64,000 nucleotides of DNA. It comes from Hyphomicrobiales bacterium. GTDB lineage: Bacteria; Pseudomonadota; Alphaproteobacteria; Rhizobiales; Rhizobiaceae. Below the pieces are notes generated by a model that was not told the origin of the DNA, ran no database searches, and worked only from the letters and a program-made list of their open reading frames with translations. Below, in pieces: positions 28,401 through 37,491 of the stretch (positions are counted from its first letter, which is position 1; the number at the start of each line of letters is the position of its first letter). A program made the translations under genes and the position numbers. Where the stretch lies: contig UCNE01000018.1 of NCBI GenBank assembly GCA_900473685.1, positions 124,001 to 188,000 on the forward strand, written 5' to 3'.

Positions 28401-29123
28401 TCAATTGTCGGTTACGATGGTCGCCCGGCCGCCGCCGGTCAAGATTTCCGCGAACCCGCCCTTCTCGTGAATCGAGAAGACGATGATCGGAATGCTGTTT
28501 TCACGCGCCAGCGCCACGGCGGCAATGTCCATGACGGCCAGCCCCTTCTGCAGGACTTCGCTATGCGTCAAGCGGTCGAAGCGGGTAGCCGTCGGATCCT
28601 TCTTCGGATCGGCGGTATAGATGCCATCGACCTGCGTCCCCTTGAAGATCGCTTCGGCGCCCATTTCGGCAGCGCGCAGGGCAGCTGCAGAATCGGTGGT
28701 GAAGAACGGATTTCCGGTACCGCCGGCAAAGATCACCACGCGGCCTTGCGAAAGGTGAAACAGCGTGGCGCGCTGTGAAAAACTCTCGCAGATCTCCGGC
28801 ATGGCAATGGCGGAGAGAACGACCGTATCGACATCGAGCTTGCGCAGCGAGGTCGCCAGCGCCAGCGCGTTGATGATCGTCGCCAGCATGCCCATGTGGT
28901 CGCCGGTGACCCGGTCACCACCCTTGGAGGCAACCGCGACGCCGCGAAAGATGTTTCCGCCGCCGACGACGACGCCGACTTCGACGCCCATGGCGCGGGC
29001 TTCGGCGATATCCGAGGCAATCCGGTCAGCGACCGCAACATCGATCCCGAACCCCTGGTTGCCCATAAGCGCTTCGCCCGAAGCTTTCAGCAGCACACGT
29101 TTGTAGAGAGGTTCGGCCGACAT
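28401..29123 (-). CDS. pyrH: Uridylate kinase
   Basis: Phosphorylates UMP to UDP, a hexameric bacterial enzyme of the amino acid kinase family. 240 residues with the signature KASGEALMG near the start, GGGNIFRG, and the GGTGNPFFTTDSAAALRA nucleotide-binding segment. The ATG at 29123 has GGAG 7 bases upstream; a longer frame has no ribosome site. 210 bp separates it from tsf. Confidence 0.97.
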   Translation of the reverse strand: MSAEPLYKRVLLKASGEALMGNQGFGIDVAVADRIASDIAEARAMGVEVGVVVGGGNIFRGVAVASKGGDRVTGDHMGMLATIINALALATSLRKLDVDTVVLSAIAMPEICESFSQRATLFHLSQGRVVIFAGGTGNPFFTTDSAAALRAAEMGAEAIFKGTQVDGIYTADPKKDPTATRFDRLTHSEVLQKGLAVMDIAAVALARENSIPIIVFSIHEKGGFAEILTGGGRATIVTDN

Positions 29124-29333
29124 CGTCACTCCTGTCCAAGAAGGCACACATGCGAGATGGTGCATAAAACTGGTCTGTTCACCCCAGCGCGGCCGATATC
29201 ATCCGGATGATCCCCGAGGGAGCCTGCGCCAATGTGATGATGATGCCGGATACACGAAGGGCACCGCGTTGTCACGCGATGCCCCGGATGTTTCCCAACA
29301 AGGATGGCGGTTTTCCCAATCAGGATGAAGAAA

Positions 29334-30260
29334 TCAACCCTTGGCGACAGCTGCAACTTCAGCTGCGAAGTCGCTTTCTTCCTTTTCGACGCCTTCGCCG
29401 AGAAGCAGGCGAGCCATGCCGACAACTTCGATCGGAGCGCCAACAGTCTTTTCAGCTTCCTTGACGGCAGCTTCGACAGTCAGGTCAGGGTTCATTACGA
29501 AAGCCTGCGACAGAAGGGCGACTTCTTCGAAGAACTTGCGCATACGGCCTTCGACCATCTTTTCGATGATCGCTTCCGGCTTGCCGGATTCGCGGGCCTG
29601 CTCGATGAAGATGTTGCGTTCGCGTTCTGCAACAGAAGCGTCAACTTCCGTCGAACGGATGGCCAGCGGGTTGGTCGCTGCGATGTGCATGGCAACCTGG
29701 CGGCCGATGGCGTTCAGCGCATCCTTGTCGCCGGTCGACTTCAGAGCGACGAGAACGCCGAGCTTGCCGAGGCCGTCCGCAACCGAATTGTGGATGTAGG
29801 TGGCAACAACACCGTCTTCGACCGACAGCAGGGCCGAACGGCGCAGGGCCATGTTCTCCCCGATCGTTGCGATTGCGTCGGTGATGCTTTCAGCAACGGA
29901 CTTTCCGGTTGCCGGATAGGTGGTTGCGCTGATGGTCTCAACGGAACCGTCGGTGCCGACAGCAACAGCTGCGACGCCACGAACCAGATCCTGGAAGGCA
30001 TCGTTACGGGCAACGAAGTCGGTTTCGGAGTTCAGCTCGATGACAACAGCCTTGGTGCCGCTGCTGGCGATGCCGACGAGGCCTTCAGCTGCTGCACGGC
30101 CGGACTTCTTGTCAGCCTTGGCGATGCCCTTGGCGCGCAGCCAGTCGATCGCGGCTTCCATGTCGCCATTGGTTTCGCCGAGGGCCTTCTTGCAATCCAT
30201 CATGCCTGCGCCGGTCTTTTCGCGCAGTTCCTTCACCATTGCTGCAGTAATAGTGCTCAT
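29334..30260 (-). CDS. tsf: Translation elongation factor Ts
   Basis: Guanine nucleotide exchange factor for EF-Tu. 308 residues: N-terminal UBA-like domain with [20 protein letters not shown], the TDFVARN core motif ([10 protein letters not shown]), and the dimerisation region. The start is the ATG giving MSTITAAM; a much longer frame runs back through the intergenic hairpin and is not real. It follows rpsB by 256 bp containing hairpins that may adjust its expression. Confidence 0.97.
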   Translation of the reverse strand: MSTITAAMVKELREKTGAGMMDCKKALGETNGDMEAAIDWLRAKGIAKADKKSGRAAAEGLVGIASSGTKAVVIELNSETDFVARNDAFQDLVRGVAAVAVGTDGSVETISATTYPATGKSVAESITDAIATIGENMALRRSALLSVEDGVVATYIHNSVADGLGKLGVLVALKSTGDKDALNAIGRQVAMHIAATNPLAIRSTEVDASVAERERNIFIEQARESGKPEAIIEKMVEGRMRKFFEEVALLSQAFVMNPDLTVEAAVKEAEKTVGAPIEVVGMARLLLGEGVEKEESDFAAEVAAVAKG

Positions 30261-30433
30261 CTTTTTTGCCTCTTCGTTTTGTTCGGCTGGCGCGCTGCCA
30301 GAAAGCCGGCGCGATACCAGGAGGATGTGGCAGGGCATGACCCCTGAATGTGACATCGTGATGAAAGGGTCCATCACGGTGGTAGGCATCGTGGCGACCA
30401 GCGCCTCATGGGCCGGTTCGATGCAAAAGAACA

Positions 30434-30465
30434 AGGCCGTTCACTTTTTCAGTCGTAAACGGCCT
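30434..30465 (-). terminator. Intergenic hairpin between rpsB and tsf (possible attenuator)
   Basis: Perfect 8-bp arms AGGCCGTT/AACGGCCT with a 16-base loop. On the minus strand it is followed by TTGTTCTTTT, an imperfect T-rich tail. It would reduce, rather than stop, read-through from rpsB into tsf. Confidence 0.45.
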
Positions 30466-30488
30466 CGTCCTGATCTTTTCTAAAGGAG

Positions 30489-30506
30489 CGGCGGGGTTAC
30501 CCGCCG
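30489..30506 (-). terminator. Compact hairpin directly after rpsB
   Basis: 7-bp GC stem CGGCGGG/CCCGCCG with a 4-base loop starts 10 bp past the rpsB stop codon. There is no strong T-run, so RNA end protection or processing is as likely as termination. Confidence 0.4.
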
Positions 30507-30516
30507 TCCCGCCTTA

Positions 30517-31284
30517 TCAGGCTTCAGCGGCTTCTTCGAGAGCCGGCTCAAGCGGCAGATCGGAAGAAGCGCCGAGGTCGCGGCCCGACGAGCTCTGCTG
30601 ACGGGCAATGCCGTCGAGTGCTGCACGCGAGATCAGATCGCAATAAAGCGAGATCGCACGCGAAGCGTCGTCGTTGCCGGGGATCGGGAAGTCGATACGG
30701 TCCGGATCGCAGTTCGAATCGATGATCGCAACAACCGGGATGCCGAGACGCTTTGCTTCGTCGATGGCAATCGATTCCTTGTTGGTGTCGATGATGAACA
30801 TCAGGTCCGGCACGCCGCCCATATCGCGGATACCGCCGAGTGCGCGGTTCAGCTTTTCGCGTTCGCGCTCAAGGTTCAGGCGTTCCTTCTTGGAATAGCC
30901 AGAGCCTTCCGAAGCGAGGATTTCGTCGAGCTTGCGCAGGCGCTGGATCGAGTTCGAAATCGTCTTCCAGTTGGTCATCATGCCGCCGAGCCAGCGAGCG
31001 TTGACGTAGTACTGGGCCGAACGCTTGGCAGCGTCAGCGATGATTTCGGATGCCTGGCGCTTGGTGCCGACGAACAGAACGCGGCCGCCCTTGGCTACCG
31101 TGTCGCTGACAACCTGCAGCGCGCGCGACAGCAACGGAACAGTCTGTGCGAGGTCGATGATGTGAACGTTCGAACGATCGCCGAAGATGTACGGCTTCAT
31201 TTTCGGGTTCCAGCGGTGAGTCTGGTGACCGAAGTGAACGCCAGCTTCCAGAAGCTGACGCATGCTAAAATCAGGCAATGCCAT
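30517..31284 (-). CDS. rpsB: Small ribosomal subunit protein S2 (uS2)
   Basis: Binds the 30S head-body junction and is needed for S1 and mRNA docking. 255 residues starting [20 protein letters not shown], the conserved N-terminus; the [10 protein letters not shown] and [12 protein letters not shown] motifs are in place. The 22-codon upstream extension lacks conservation. A weak promoter match on the minus strand (TTGATT-17-TAAGGG) lies within the 191-bp upstream gap. Confidence 0.97.
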   Translation of the reverse strand: MALPDFSMRQLLEAGVHFGHQTHRWNPKMKPYIFGDRSNVHIIDLAQTVPLLSRALQVVSDTVAKGGRVLFVGTKRQASEIIADAAKRSAQYYVNARWLGGMMTNWKTISNSIQRLRKLDEILASEGSGYSKKERLNLEREREKLNRALGGIRDMGGVPDLMFIIDTNKESIAIDEAKRLGIPVVAIIDSNCDPDRIDFPIPGNDDASRAISLYCDLISRAALDGIARQQSSSGRDLGASSDLPLEPALEEAAEA

Positions 31285-31475
31285 GCCTTTTCTCCTTTTC
31301 CGGTTGAACCTCCGCAAGGCAAACAGCACTTTCTTCGAAAGCGCCACCGGGTGGAACTGCCCGGATTTCTCCCGGACGGTCCCAAACCTTACGTGTGGAA
31401 TGCGCTGCCCTTACCCTCTGCCAGCCGACAAATCAAGGGCTGGGGTAAAAAAATGCAACGGGCAGGCTCTGACGC

Positions 31476-32303
31476 CTACTTGCACTTTTCCTGCTTGAAG
31501 ACTTCCAGGTTGGCAAGTTTACCCGTCAGGACGAAATCGCCGTAATCCATGGTCAGGTCGCGCGTGATGCCGTTCTCATAGAGCTTGAACTCCATGCGGT
31601 AGATCGGCAAGGCATCACCGGTCGCGTTGTCGTTGAAATAGGAGATGGTCACCGGCCAATAGGGTTTCGCCGCCATGGCGCTCGCCTTCTCGGCATCGGC
31701 ATCACCGGGCGCAGCCTTTTGCGGCTTGCCGATCATGGTGGTGGTGATCAGTGTCTTGTCGCCCGCATCGGAGCCATCGAAGATGCGCGATTCAAACATT
31801 GTCTCGCCCTTCTTGGCCCGGTCAATGACATCGAGCATGTGTTCGGTCGGAAACAGCCCCTGGGCAAGATCGACCTTGCGCTTGTCCGGCGAGGTCAAGT
31901 CGACCGTCAACCCTTGCTTAGCCTCATGCGCCGAGCCGCGCACTTCCTTGTCGAGCTTCTCGTCGGTGAAGGAACGCGTCAGGAAACGGAAGTTTCCGTT
32001 TTTCAGGTCCTCGTAGGTGGTTGTCTGCTGGTCGGTCAGCTTGACCTCCTCGCCTGTATCCACCTTGGTGACAAACCGGAAACTGACGGTATAGCCCTCG
32101 CAGGCCGAGCCATTGAATTCATAGACCATGCGGCCGTACATGCCGGAAATTCCGGAGCGCTCCGAGGCGTCTTTCAGCTCAAGATCATAGACTGCACGGT
32201 GAGGCACCAGGATGTTGGCTGACGCAGCGGAAGCGCCGCCGACCGTCACACCCGATAAACACGCCCATGCCAGAATGACAGAGGCAAAGCTTGAACGAAA
32301 CAT
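31476..32303 (-). CDS. eipB: Periplasmic cell envelope integrity protein EipB (DUF1849)
   Basis: EipB is a conserved alphaproteobacterial periplasmic protein; in Brucella it folds as a spiral beta-barrel and supports envelope integrity. 275 residues from the ATG at 32303, chosen for AGGAGG 6 bases upstream. The signal peptide ends near ASA. VPHRAVYDLEL opens the domain. The two cysteines expected to form the conserved disulfide are present, one in SACEGYT and one at the second-last residue (EKCK). Divergent from the RidA-family gene. Confidence 0.9.
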   Translation of the reverse strand: MFRSSFASVILAWACLSGVTVGGASAASANILVPHRAVYDLELKDASERSGISGMYGRMVYEFNGSACEGYTVSFRFVTKVDTGEEVKLTDQQTTTYEDLKNGNFRFLTRSFTDEKLDKEVRGSAHEAKQGLTVDLTSPDKRKVDLAQGLFPTEHMLDVIDRAKKGETMFESRIFDGSDAGDKTLITTTMIGKPQKAAPGDADAEKASAMAAKPYWPVTISYFNDNATGDALPIYRMEFKLYENGITRDLTMDYGDFVLTGKLANLEVFKQEKCK

Positions 32304-32404
32304 CCGTTTCCTCCTGTTGGATTCGCTACCGATGCTATAAGAACACATCGGGCAAAAGCGAGGCATCAATGTTCGAGATGCGGTATTTTACCACTTCATG
32401 AAAC

Positions 32405-32422
32405 ATGCTGTGCATGCAGCAT
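32405..32422. promoter_or_regulatory. Inverted repeat upstream of the RidA-family operon
   Basis: Perfect 6-bp arms ATGCTG/CAGCAT around TGCATG, 36 bp before the start codon in the 154-bp divergent region shared with eipB. A possible operator; nothing identifies the regulator. Confidence 0.3.
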
Positions 32423-32457
32423 TTGACGGCAAAACACAACAATGACCGGAGTTATCC

Positions 32458-32925
32458 ATGTCTGCAGAGATTGAAGCACGCATCAAGGAACTGGGAATCA
32501 CCTTGCCGCAGGCGGCAGCACCCGCCGCCAACTATGTTCCTTTCGTCATCAGCGGATCGCACCTTTATATCTCCGGCCAGCTACCGATTGAAAATGGTAA
32601 GGTCGCGATCACCGGTCACCTCGGCGGCGACGTCGATGTTGCCACCGGCCAGCGCGCTGCCGAACTCTGCGCTATCAACATTCTTGCCCAGGCCAAGGCA
32701 GCGCTGCGCGGTGATCTCGCGCGCATTCGCCGCATCGTCAAGCTCAACGGTTTCATCGCCTCCAAGCCGACCTTCATCGAGCAACATCTGGTCATGAATG
32801 GCGCCTCCAACCTGATTGCCAAGGTTCTCGGCGACGCCGGCATTCACGCGCGCGCCGCCGTCGGCATGGCCTCCCTGCCCTTCAATGCCGCCGTCGAAAT
32901 CGACGCCGTGATCGAAATCGCCTGA
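32458..32925 (+). CDS. RidA-family protein (YjgF/YER057c/UK114)
   Basis: RidA-type proteins hydrolyse reactive enamine/imine intermediates released by PLP enzymes; distant subfamilies have other or unknown roles. 155 residues, slightly longer than E. coli RidA (128), with the trimeric fold signatures YISGQLP and VEIDAVIEIA at the end. The subfamily is not the archetypal RidA, so the substrate is uncertain. First gene of a tight operon: the next start is 14 bp after its stop. Confidence 0.87.
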   Translation: MSAEIEARIKELGITLPQAAAPAANYVPFVISGSHLYISGQLPIENGKVAITGHLGGDVDVATGQRAAELCAINILAQAKAALRGDLARIRRIVKLNGFIASKPTFIEQHLVMNGASNLIAKVLGDAGIHARAAVGMASLPFNAAVEIDAVIEIA

Positions 32926-32939
32926 GCGGAAGAGTATCC

Positions 32940-33665
32940 ATGAAAGACCTGTCCTGGCTGACGGCGCAACCGGTCGCTCATCGCGGCTATCACGACATGA
33001 ACCACGCTATCTGGGAAAACACGCTTTCAGCGTTTTCCCGCGCGGCGGAAAACGGCTTCGCCATCGAATGCGACCTGCAATACACGGCCGACAGCGTGCC
33101 CGTTGTTTTCCATGACGACGACATGCAACGGCTTTGCGGCATCAAGGGCGATATCCGGGAAAAGACTGCGGGCGAACTTGGCCTCATTGCCATCGGCGGC
33201 ACCGCCGACAAGATTCCGACGCTCGGGCAGCTTCTGAGACTGGTCAAGGGCCGGGTTCCGATCGTGCTCGAACTGAAGGGGCGCCTCGGCGACGACGAGG
33301 GTTTTGCCGACGCCGTGCTCGAAACCCTGGAAAGCTATGACGGCCCAATTGCGCTGATGAGCTTCGATCATTGGCTGCTCAAGGACCTCAAGGCGCAGGA
33401 CCCGCCCTACCCGATCGGCCTGACCGCCGGCGGCAACCAGCCTGAGCAATTCCTGGTTCACGAAGAAGCGATGCAGCTCGGGCTTGATTTCATTTCCTAT
33501 TTCTATGGGGATTTGCCAAACTCGTTCATTACCAAGCAACGTTCGCTTGGCCGTGCGATTTTGACCTGGACCGTGCGGGATCAAGCGGGCGTCGATCACA
33601 CCTACAGCCACGCCGACCAGATGACATTCGAAGGGTTTGACCCGCGTGAAAGGCTTATCGCTTAA
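32940..33665 (+). CDS. Glycerophosphodiester phosphodiesterase family protein
   Basis: Hydrolyses glycerophosphodiesters to glycerol-3-phosphate and an alcohol. 241 residues with the GDPD catalytic set: H14-R15 (AHRG), E26-N27-T28 (ENT), E43/D45 (IECDLQ) and H58-D59 (FHDDD). No signal peptide, so a cytoplasmic UgpQ-type enzyme. Ribosome site GGAAGAG lies between its start and the RidA-family stop. Confidence 0.92.
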   Translation: MKDLSWLTAQPVAHRGYHDMNHAIWENTLSAFSRAAENGFAIECDLQYTADSVPVVFHDDDMQRLCGIKGDIREKTAGELGLIAIGGTADKIPTLGQLLRLVKGRVPIVLELKGRLGDDEGFADAVLETLESYDGPIALMSFDHWLLKDLKAQDPPYPIGLTAGGNQPEQFLVHEEAMQLGLDFISYFYGDLPNSFITKQRSLGRAILTWTVRDQAGVDHTYSHADQMTFEGFDPRERLIA

Positions 33666-33668
33666 AGA

Positions 33669-34862
33669 ATGACCGGCGACGTCAAAATCCGCGTCGAGAC
33701 GTCCTTTCAGGATATTTCGAAGGAAAGCTGGGACGGATTGTCAGAGGCCGCCAAGGGGCAACCCGATGGCCTCTACAATCCGTTCATTTCGCATGCCTAT
33801 TTGTCATCCCTGGAAGAATCCGGTTCAGCGACGGCCGATACCGGCTGGCTCGGCCAACATCTGTTGATGGAGGACGGCAATGGCAGGTTTTCCGGCGGGC
33901 TGGTCTGCTATCTGAAAAACCATAGCCAGGGCGAATATGTCTTCGATCACGGCTGGGCCGATGCTCTGGAGCGGGCCGGTGGGCGCTATTATCCAAAACT
34001 GCAATGCTCGGTCCCCTTCACTCCCGCCACCGGACCGCGGCTGCTGACTGCCACGACTGCTGACACCGCCCGTGTTCGCGGCTCACTTGCCGCCGGTCTT
34101 CAGGAACTCATTCGCCGCCACAATGTATCGTCTGCGCATGTGACGTTCCTGCCGGAAGACGAAATTCCCACATTCGAACAGGCTGGTTTTCTGCATCGGA
34201 CCGACCAGCAGTTCCATTTCCTCAATGATGGCTATTCCTCCCACAGTGACTTTCTGGAAACGCTGGCATCACGAAAACGCAAGGCGCTAAAGAAGGAACG
34301 CCGCGCGGCACTTGAAGGCGGCATCAGCATCGACTGGCTGACCGGCAAGGATTTGACCGAAAGCGTCTGGGATCAATTCTTCTCGTTCTACATGGACACC
34401 GGCAGCCGCAAATGGGGCCGCCCCTATCTGACGCGCAAATTCTATTCGCTGATCGGTGAACGCATGGCTGACGACATCCTGCTTGTCATGGCCAAGCGCA
34501 ACGGCAAATATATCGCCGGCGCCATCAACTTCATCGGCAGCGATGCGCTTTATGGCCGTCACTGGGGAGCCATCGAAGACCATCCCTTCCTGCATTTCGA
34601 GGTCTGCTATCATCAGGCCATCGATTTTGCCATTGCCAAAGGATTGAAGCGCGTCGAAGCCGGCGCCCAGGGCGAACACAAGCTGGCACGCGGCTATCTG
34701 CCGGCAACCACCCATTCGGCGCATTTCATCGCCCATCCCGGATTGAAGCGCGCCGTTGCCGATTATCTCGACCGCGAACGGCAGGAGGTGGAGCAGATGA
34801 GCGATATCCTGGCCGAACACAGTCCGTTCCGCAAAGGCGAGCGGCAAGAGACCGACGACTGA
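33669..34862 (+). CDS. GNAT-superfamily protein of the DUF482 (peptidoglycan-biosynthesis-like) family
   Basis: 397 residues resembling the DUF482 family, a FemX/GNAT-like fold whose substrate is not established. Visible motifs are NPFISHAYLSSLEESG near the start, KRKALKKERRAA, and GRHWGAIEDHPFLHFEVCY with EAGAQGEHKLARGYLP in the acyl-CoA-fold half. It begins 3 bp after the phosphodiesterase stop, so it belongs to the same operon. I cannot name an acceptor; links to cell-wall aminoacyl transfer are by fold only. Confidence 0.85.
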   Translation: MTGDVKIRVETSFQDISKESWDGLSEAAKGQPDGLYNPFISHAYLSSLEESGSATADTGWLGQHLLMEDGNGRFSGGLVCYLKNHSQGEYVFDHGWADALERAGGRYYPKLQCSVPFTPATGPRLLTATTADTARVRGSLAAGLQELIRRHNVSSAHVTFLPEDEIPTFEQAGFLHRTDQQFHFLNDGYSSHSDFLETLASRKRKALKKERRAALEGGISIDWLTGKDLTESVWDQFFSFYMDTGSRKWGRPYLTRKFYSLIGERMADDILLVMAKRNGKYIAGAINFIGSDALYGRHWGAIEDHPFLHFEVCYHQAIDFAIAKGLKRVEAGAQGEHKLARGYLPATTHSAHFIAHPGLKRAVADYLDRERQEVEQMSDILAEHSPFRKGERQETDD

Positions 34863-34886
34863 TTGAGTTTTTGAGGAGAAATACAG

Positions 34887-35312
34887 ATGCCCAGCGCCGC
34901 CTATGACACCAACAACATCTTCGCCAAGATCCTGCGCGGCGAAATCCCCGCTCACAAGGTCTATGAAGACGACAGTGTCCTGGCGTTCATGGATGTGATG
35001 CCGCAGGCGGAAGGCCATGTCCTGGTTGTCCCCAAGGCGTCATCCCGCAACATTCTCGATGCCGATCCGGCAACGCTCGGCGCCCTCATCGCCGCCGTCC
35101 AAAGGGTTGCGATTGCAGCGGAGGACGCCTTTGAAGCCGATGGCGTCACTATCATGCAGTTCAACGAAGCCCCGGCCGGCCAGTCCGTGTTCCATCTGCA
35201 CTTCCATGTCATTCCCCGCAAGGAAGGCGTGCCGCTGCGCCCACATTCCGGCAAGATGGAGGATGGGGCGGTGCTGGCTGCGAATGCGGAAAAGATCAAA
35301 AACGCGCTTTAA
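34887..35312 (+). CDS. HIT-family nucleotide-binding hydrolase
   Basis: Histidine-triad protein, likely a nucleoside phosphoramidase or dinucleotide hydrolase (Hint branch). 141 residues. The triad is H103-x-H105-x-H107 (VFHLHFHVIPR), with the N-terminal FAKILRGEIPAHKVYED block. GGAGAAA lies upstream of the ATG. Last gene of the RidA-GDPD-DUF482-HIT operon, convergent with the PAP2 gene. Confidence 0.93.
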   Translation: MPSAAYDTNNIFAKILRGEIPAHKVYEDDSVLAFMDVMPQAEGHVLVVPKASSRNILDADPATLGALIAAVQRVAIAAEDAFEADGVTIMQFNEAPAGQSVFHLHFHVIPRKEGVPLRPHSGKMEDGAVLAANAEKIKNAL

Positions 35313-35322
35313 CCGGCAGCAA

Positions 35323-36252
35323 TCAAGCGGCTTTCGGTTCACCGGCATTTTGGTAACCGCTGCTCAGCCGGCGCATTGTCATGCCGGACAGCACAAAAGC
35401 GATTGCAAACACGCCGACGCCACCAAACATGTCGATCAGGTGATGACCACCTTGCACAAGAATGGCCAGCGCCATGAAAGCATTGAGGCACAAAATCACC
35501 GGCATCAGAATGCGATGGCGCGGCACAAAGAAAACCGACATGCACGCCATTACCGTATGAAATGACGGAAAACCGATCAATCCGAGGACATTTTTCGGAG
35601 AGAGGTATTCCACGCCGTCACGGCTCAGCGCCAGCAGTGCGTCACCATACGCCGGGGTAACAGCGATCGGAAATGCATCCAGCACCGATTGCGGCAAATC
35701 ATGGAAGCTCTTGGCACCAAAATTGGGGAAGAGTGCCCAGATCACGATCGCCAAAAGTGCGCCGATGACCCCGGTGAGCTGGAAACGATGTAGTTGTTGC
35801 GCCTCCCCCCTAAAGCCCAACACGAGAATGATGACCAGGAGTTGCGGCAAAGAGGTGAAATAGACCTGATATAGAAGCGTCCCGAACCACGGATAGTTCG
35901 ACACCCAGATCAACAATGTCGGCCAGTGATATCCCATCGCCGCATCGACCTGCATAAGGAAGTCATCGATCGGCGCGAATCGATTGGGAAGGAACATGTA
36001 GTTGAAGATCGATCCGGTGATGGTGAACAACACAAACAGTCCGGCCGCGATCAAAGCCAAGGCCAAACGGCCTTCGTTACGGATGACGCGATAACATTGT
36101 CCGACTGCAACCAGAAACAGTCCGATACCAATGATGCTGGCATAGCCCGCGACATCAACCGGTATGTTCTTGATATAGAGCAGAACGGCATCCAATGCAG
36201 CCAGCGCCAAAAGAATTCGGACGACGAACCATTCCCCGGGCAAAAAGCGCAT
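35323..36252 (-). CDS. PAP2-family membrane phosphatase/phosphotransferase
   Basis: 309 residues with about eight hydrophobic helices. The C-terminal half shows the Aur1/Ipt1-like PAP2 motifs: IGFPSFHTVMA (conserved SxxH-type motif) and QGGHHLIDMFGG with the catalytic His. It likely dephosphorylates a lipid phosphate or transfers a phosphoalcohol to a lipid on the periplasmic face; the substrate cannot be told from sequence. Single gene, convergent with the HIT gene. Confidence 0.83.
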   Translation of the reverse strand: MRFLPGEWFVVRILLALAALDAVLLYIKNIPVDVAGYASIIGIGLFLVAVGQCYRVIRNEGRLALALIAAGLFVLFTITGSIFNYMFLPNRFAPIDDFLMQVDAAMGYHWPTLLIWVSNYPWFGTLLYQVYFTSLPQLLVIILVLGFRGEAQQLHRFQLTGVIGALLAIVIWALFPNFGAKSFHDLPQSVLDAFPIAVTPAYGDALLALSRDGVEYLSPKNVLGLIGFPSFHTVMACMSVFFVPRHRILMPVILCLNAFMALAILVQGGHHLIDMFGGVGVFAIAFVLSGMTMRRLSSGYQNAGEPKAA

Positions 36253-36332
36253 CTGCTGTTCCTTCGAAATTAGGCAACATATACGCCATGGGATTTAAGA
36301 TTCGCCTAAGCCGATTATCGTGACAACCCTTA

Positions 36333-36677
36333 TCAAAAACCGAGCGCATAGAGCCCCATCGCCAGCACAGCGATGGCCGTGACGATGCCGATGGCCGGTT
36401 TTTGGCGGCCGATAAAGAAGGCAAGCGCCCCGGCAGCGACCGATGCCAGCCGCAGCCACAGGGGCGAGTGCTCAAGGATACCGGTCGGATAGAGGATCAG
36501 CTTGGCGATGACAGCCGCCACCAAGGCCGTTGCGACCGCCCTCACCCAATTGAGGACTTCGGAATCATCACGCAACCGGTTGCCGGCGAGAACGCCGAGC
36601 CAGCGCCACAGATCGGTCGCCAGCCATCCCGCAATGGCGATGAACACATAGATCCACCAGCCTTCAAAGACCGTCAT
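36333..36677 (-). CDS. azlD: AzlD-family branched-chain amino acid exporter subunit
   Basis: Small partner of AzlC in export of branched-chain amino acids or related compounds. 114 residues with four hydrophobic helices. It starts ATGA-overlapped with the azlC stop, confirming the pair and the start. It is only partly visible among longer overlapping frames, but the hydrophobic pattern and coupling are clear. Confidence 0.86.
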   Translation of the reverse strand: MTVFEGWWIYVFIAIAGWLATDLWRWLGVLAGNRLRDDSEVLNWVRAVATALVAAVIAKLILYPTGILEHSPLWLRLASVAAGALAFFIGRQKPAIGIVTAIAVLAMGLYALGF

Positions 36678-37411
36678 GCGCTTACCCCCCTGCGCATTCG
36701 CCAGGTGCGCTCTGCCAGCCACGCCAACGTCCCGCCACCGACACCTGCCAGCAGAATATCGAACTCCGGGGCCAGCCAGTAGAAGAATGGCCCAGCGGCA
36801 AGACCAGTGACCATTGCCACGTAAATCACCGGATGACGGGCAGACTTCCAGATCGATGCCAGGAAATAGACCGGTGTCAGAAAGAACAGGCAGCCGGCGA
36901 CAATCGGCGGAAACTCCGCCACGAATTGATAGACGATGACGACCAGCAGCATATTGGCAAGAACAAGCGTGATGCCGAAGCCCGCAAAAAACGTGACACG
37001 ATGTTCGCGTGGCACCGCCTGCACCCGCTCCATGGCAAACACCCAGGCGGTGATCGCCACGAAATGCGACAGGAACAACAGCAGCCAGGTCGGCGTTTTC
37101 TCGGTGCGGATTTCCGGAACAAGCGCTGCGACCATCGGCATCAGCCGGATGGACGACAGGGTGACAGCGATGAAGGCTGTCAGCAGATTGGCACCGCTCA
37201 GCATCGAGCTGACGAGGATGACCTTGGCTGGCAGCGCCCAGACGGCACCGACCATGAACACCACCTGCTCGACAGGAATACCGGCCTGGGCGGTAAACGC
37301 ACAGAAGCCGACGAAAGACAGCATCAGCATCAGTGCCGGCAGGCTGAAAATTCCCCGCATGCCGGCCGCGAACCATATCCGCCCGGAACCGATCGCCTGG
37401 CTTTCATCCAT
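36674..37411 (-). CDS. azlC: AzlC-family permease
   Basis: 245 residues with about seven to eight transmembrane helices. Family features include FVGFCAFTAQAGI and VILVSSMLSGANLLTAFIAV followed by SSIRLMPM. With AzlD it forms a LIV-E-type exporter; the actual substrate is not known here. Start taken at MDESQAIG. Lies 3' of the clpA terminator in the opposite sense of flow, i.e. transcribed away from clpA's end. Confidence 0.87.
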   Translation of the reverse strand: MDESQAIGSGRIWFAAGMRGIFSLPALMLMLSFVGFCAFTAQAGIPVEQVVFMVGAVWALPAKVILVSSMLSGANLLTAFIAVTLSSIRLMPMVAALVPEIRTEKTPTWLLLFLSHFVAITAWVFAMERVQAVPREHRVTFFAGFGITLVLANMLLVVIVYQFVAEFPPIVAGCLFFLTPVYFLASIWKSARHPVIYVAMVTGLAAGPFFYWLAPEFDILLAGVGGGTLAWLAERTWRMRRGVSA

Positions 37412-37437
37412 CAAAATATCCGTCTGTTCACTGCCAC

Positions 37438-37473
37438 AAAAAAACGGTGCCGGACGATCAGGTCCGGCACCGT
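37438..37473 (-). terminator. Strong rho-independent terminator of clpA
   Basis: 12-bp perfect stem (37444-37455 with 37462-37473, core CGGTGCCGGAC) and a 6-base loop; the minus-strand transcript continues into seven T. About 18 bp past the clpA stop. Confidence 0.92.
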
Positions 37474-37491
37474 ATCTCAATCTGGTATGCG

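Noticed and set aside
36333-37376. A 347-residue frame covering azlD and part of azlC
   Set aside because: Only its last 114 residues (azlD) are real; the rest is azlC read in another frame, as the ATGA overlap shows.
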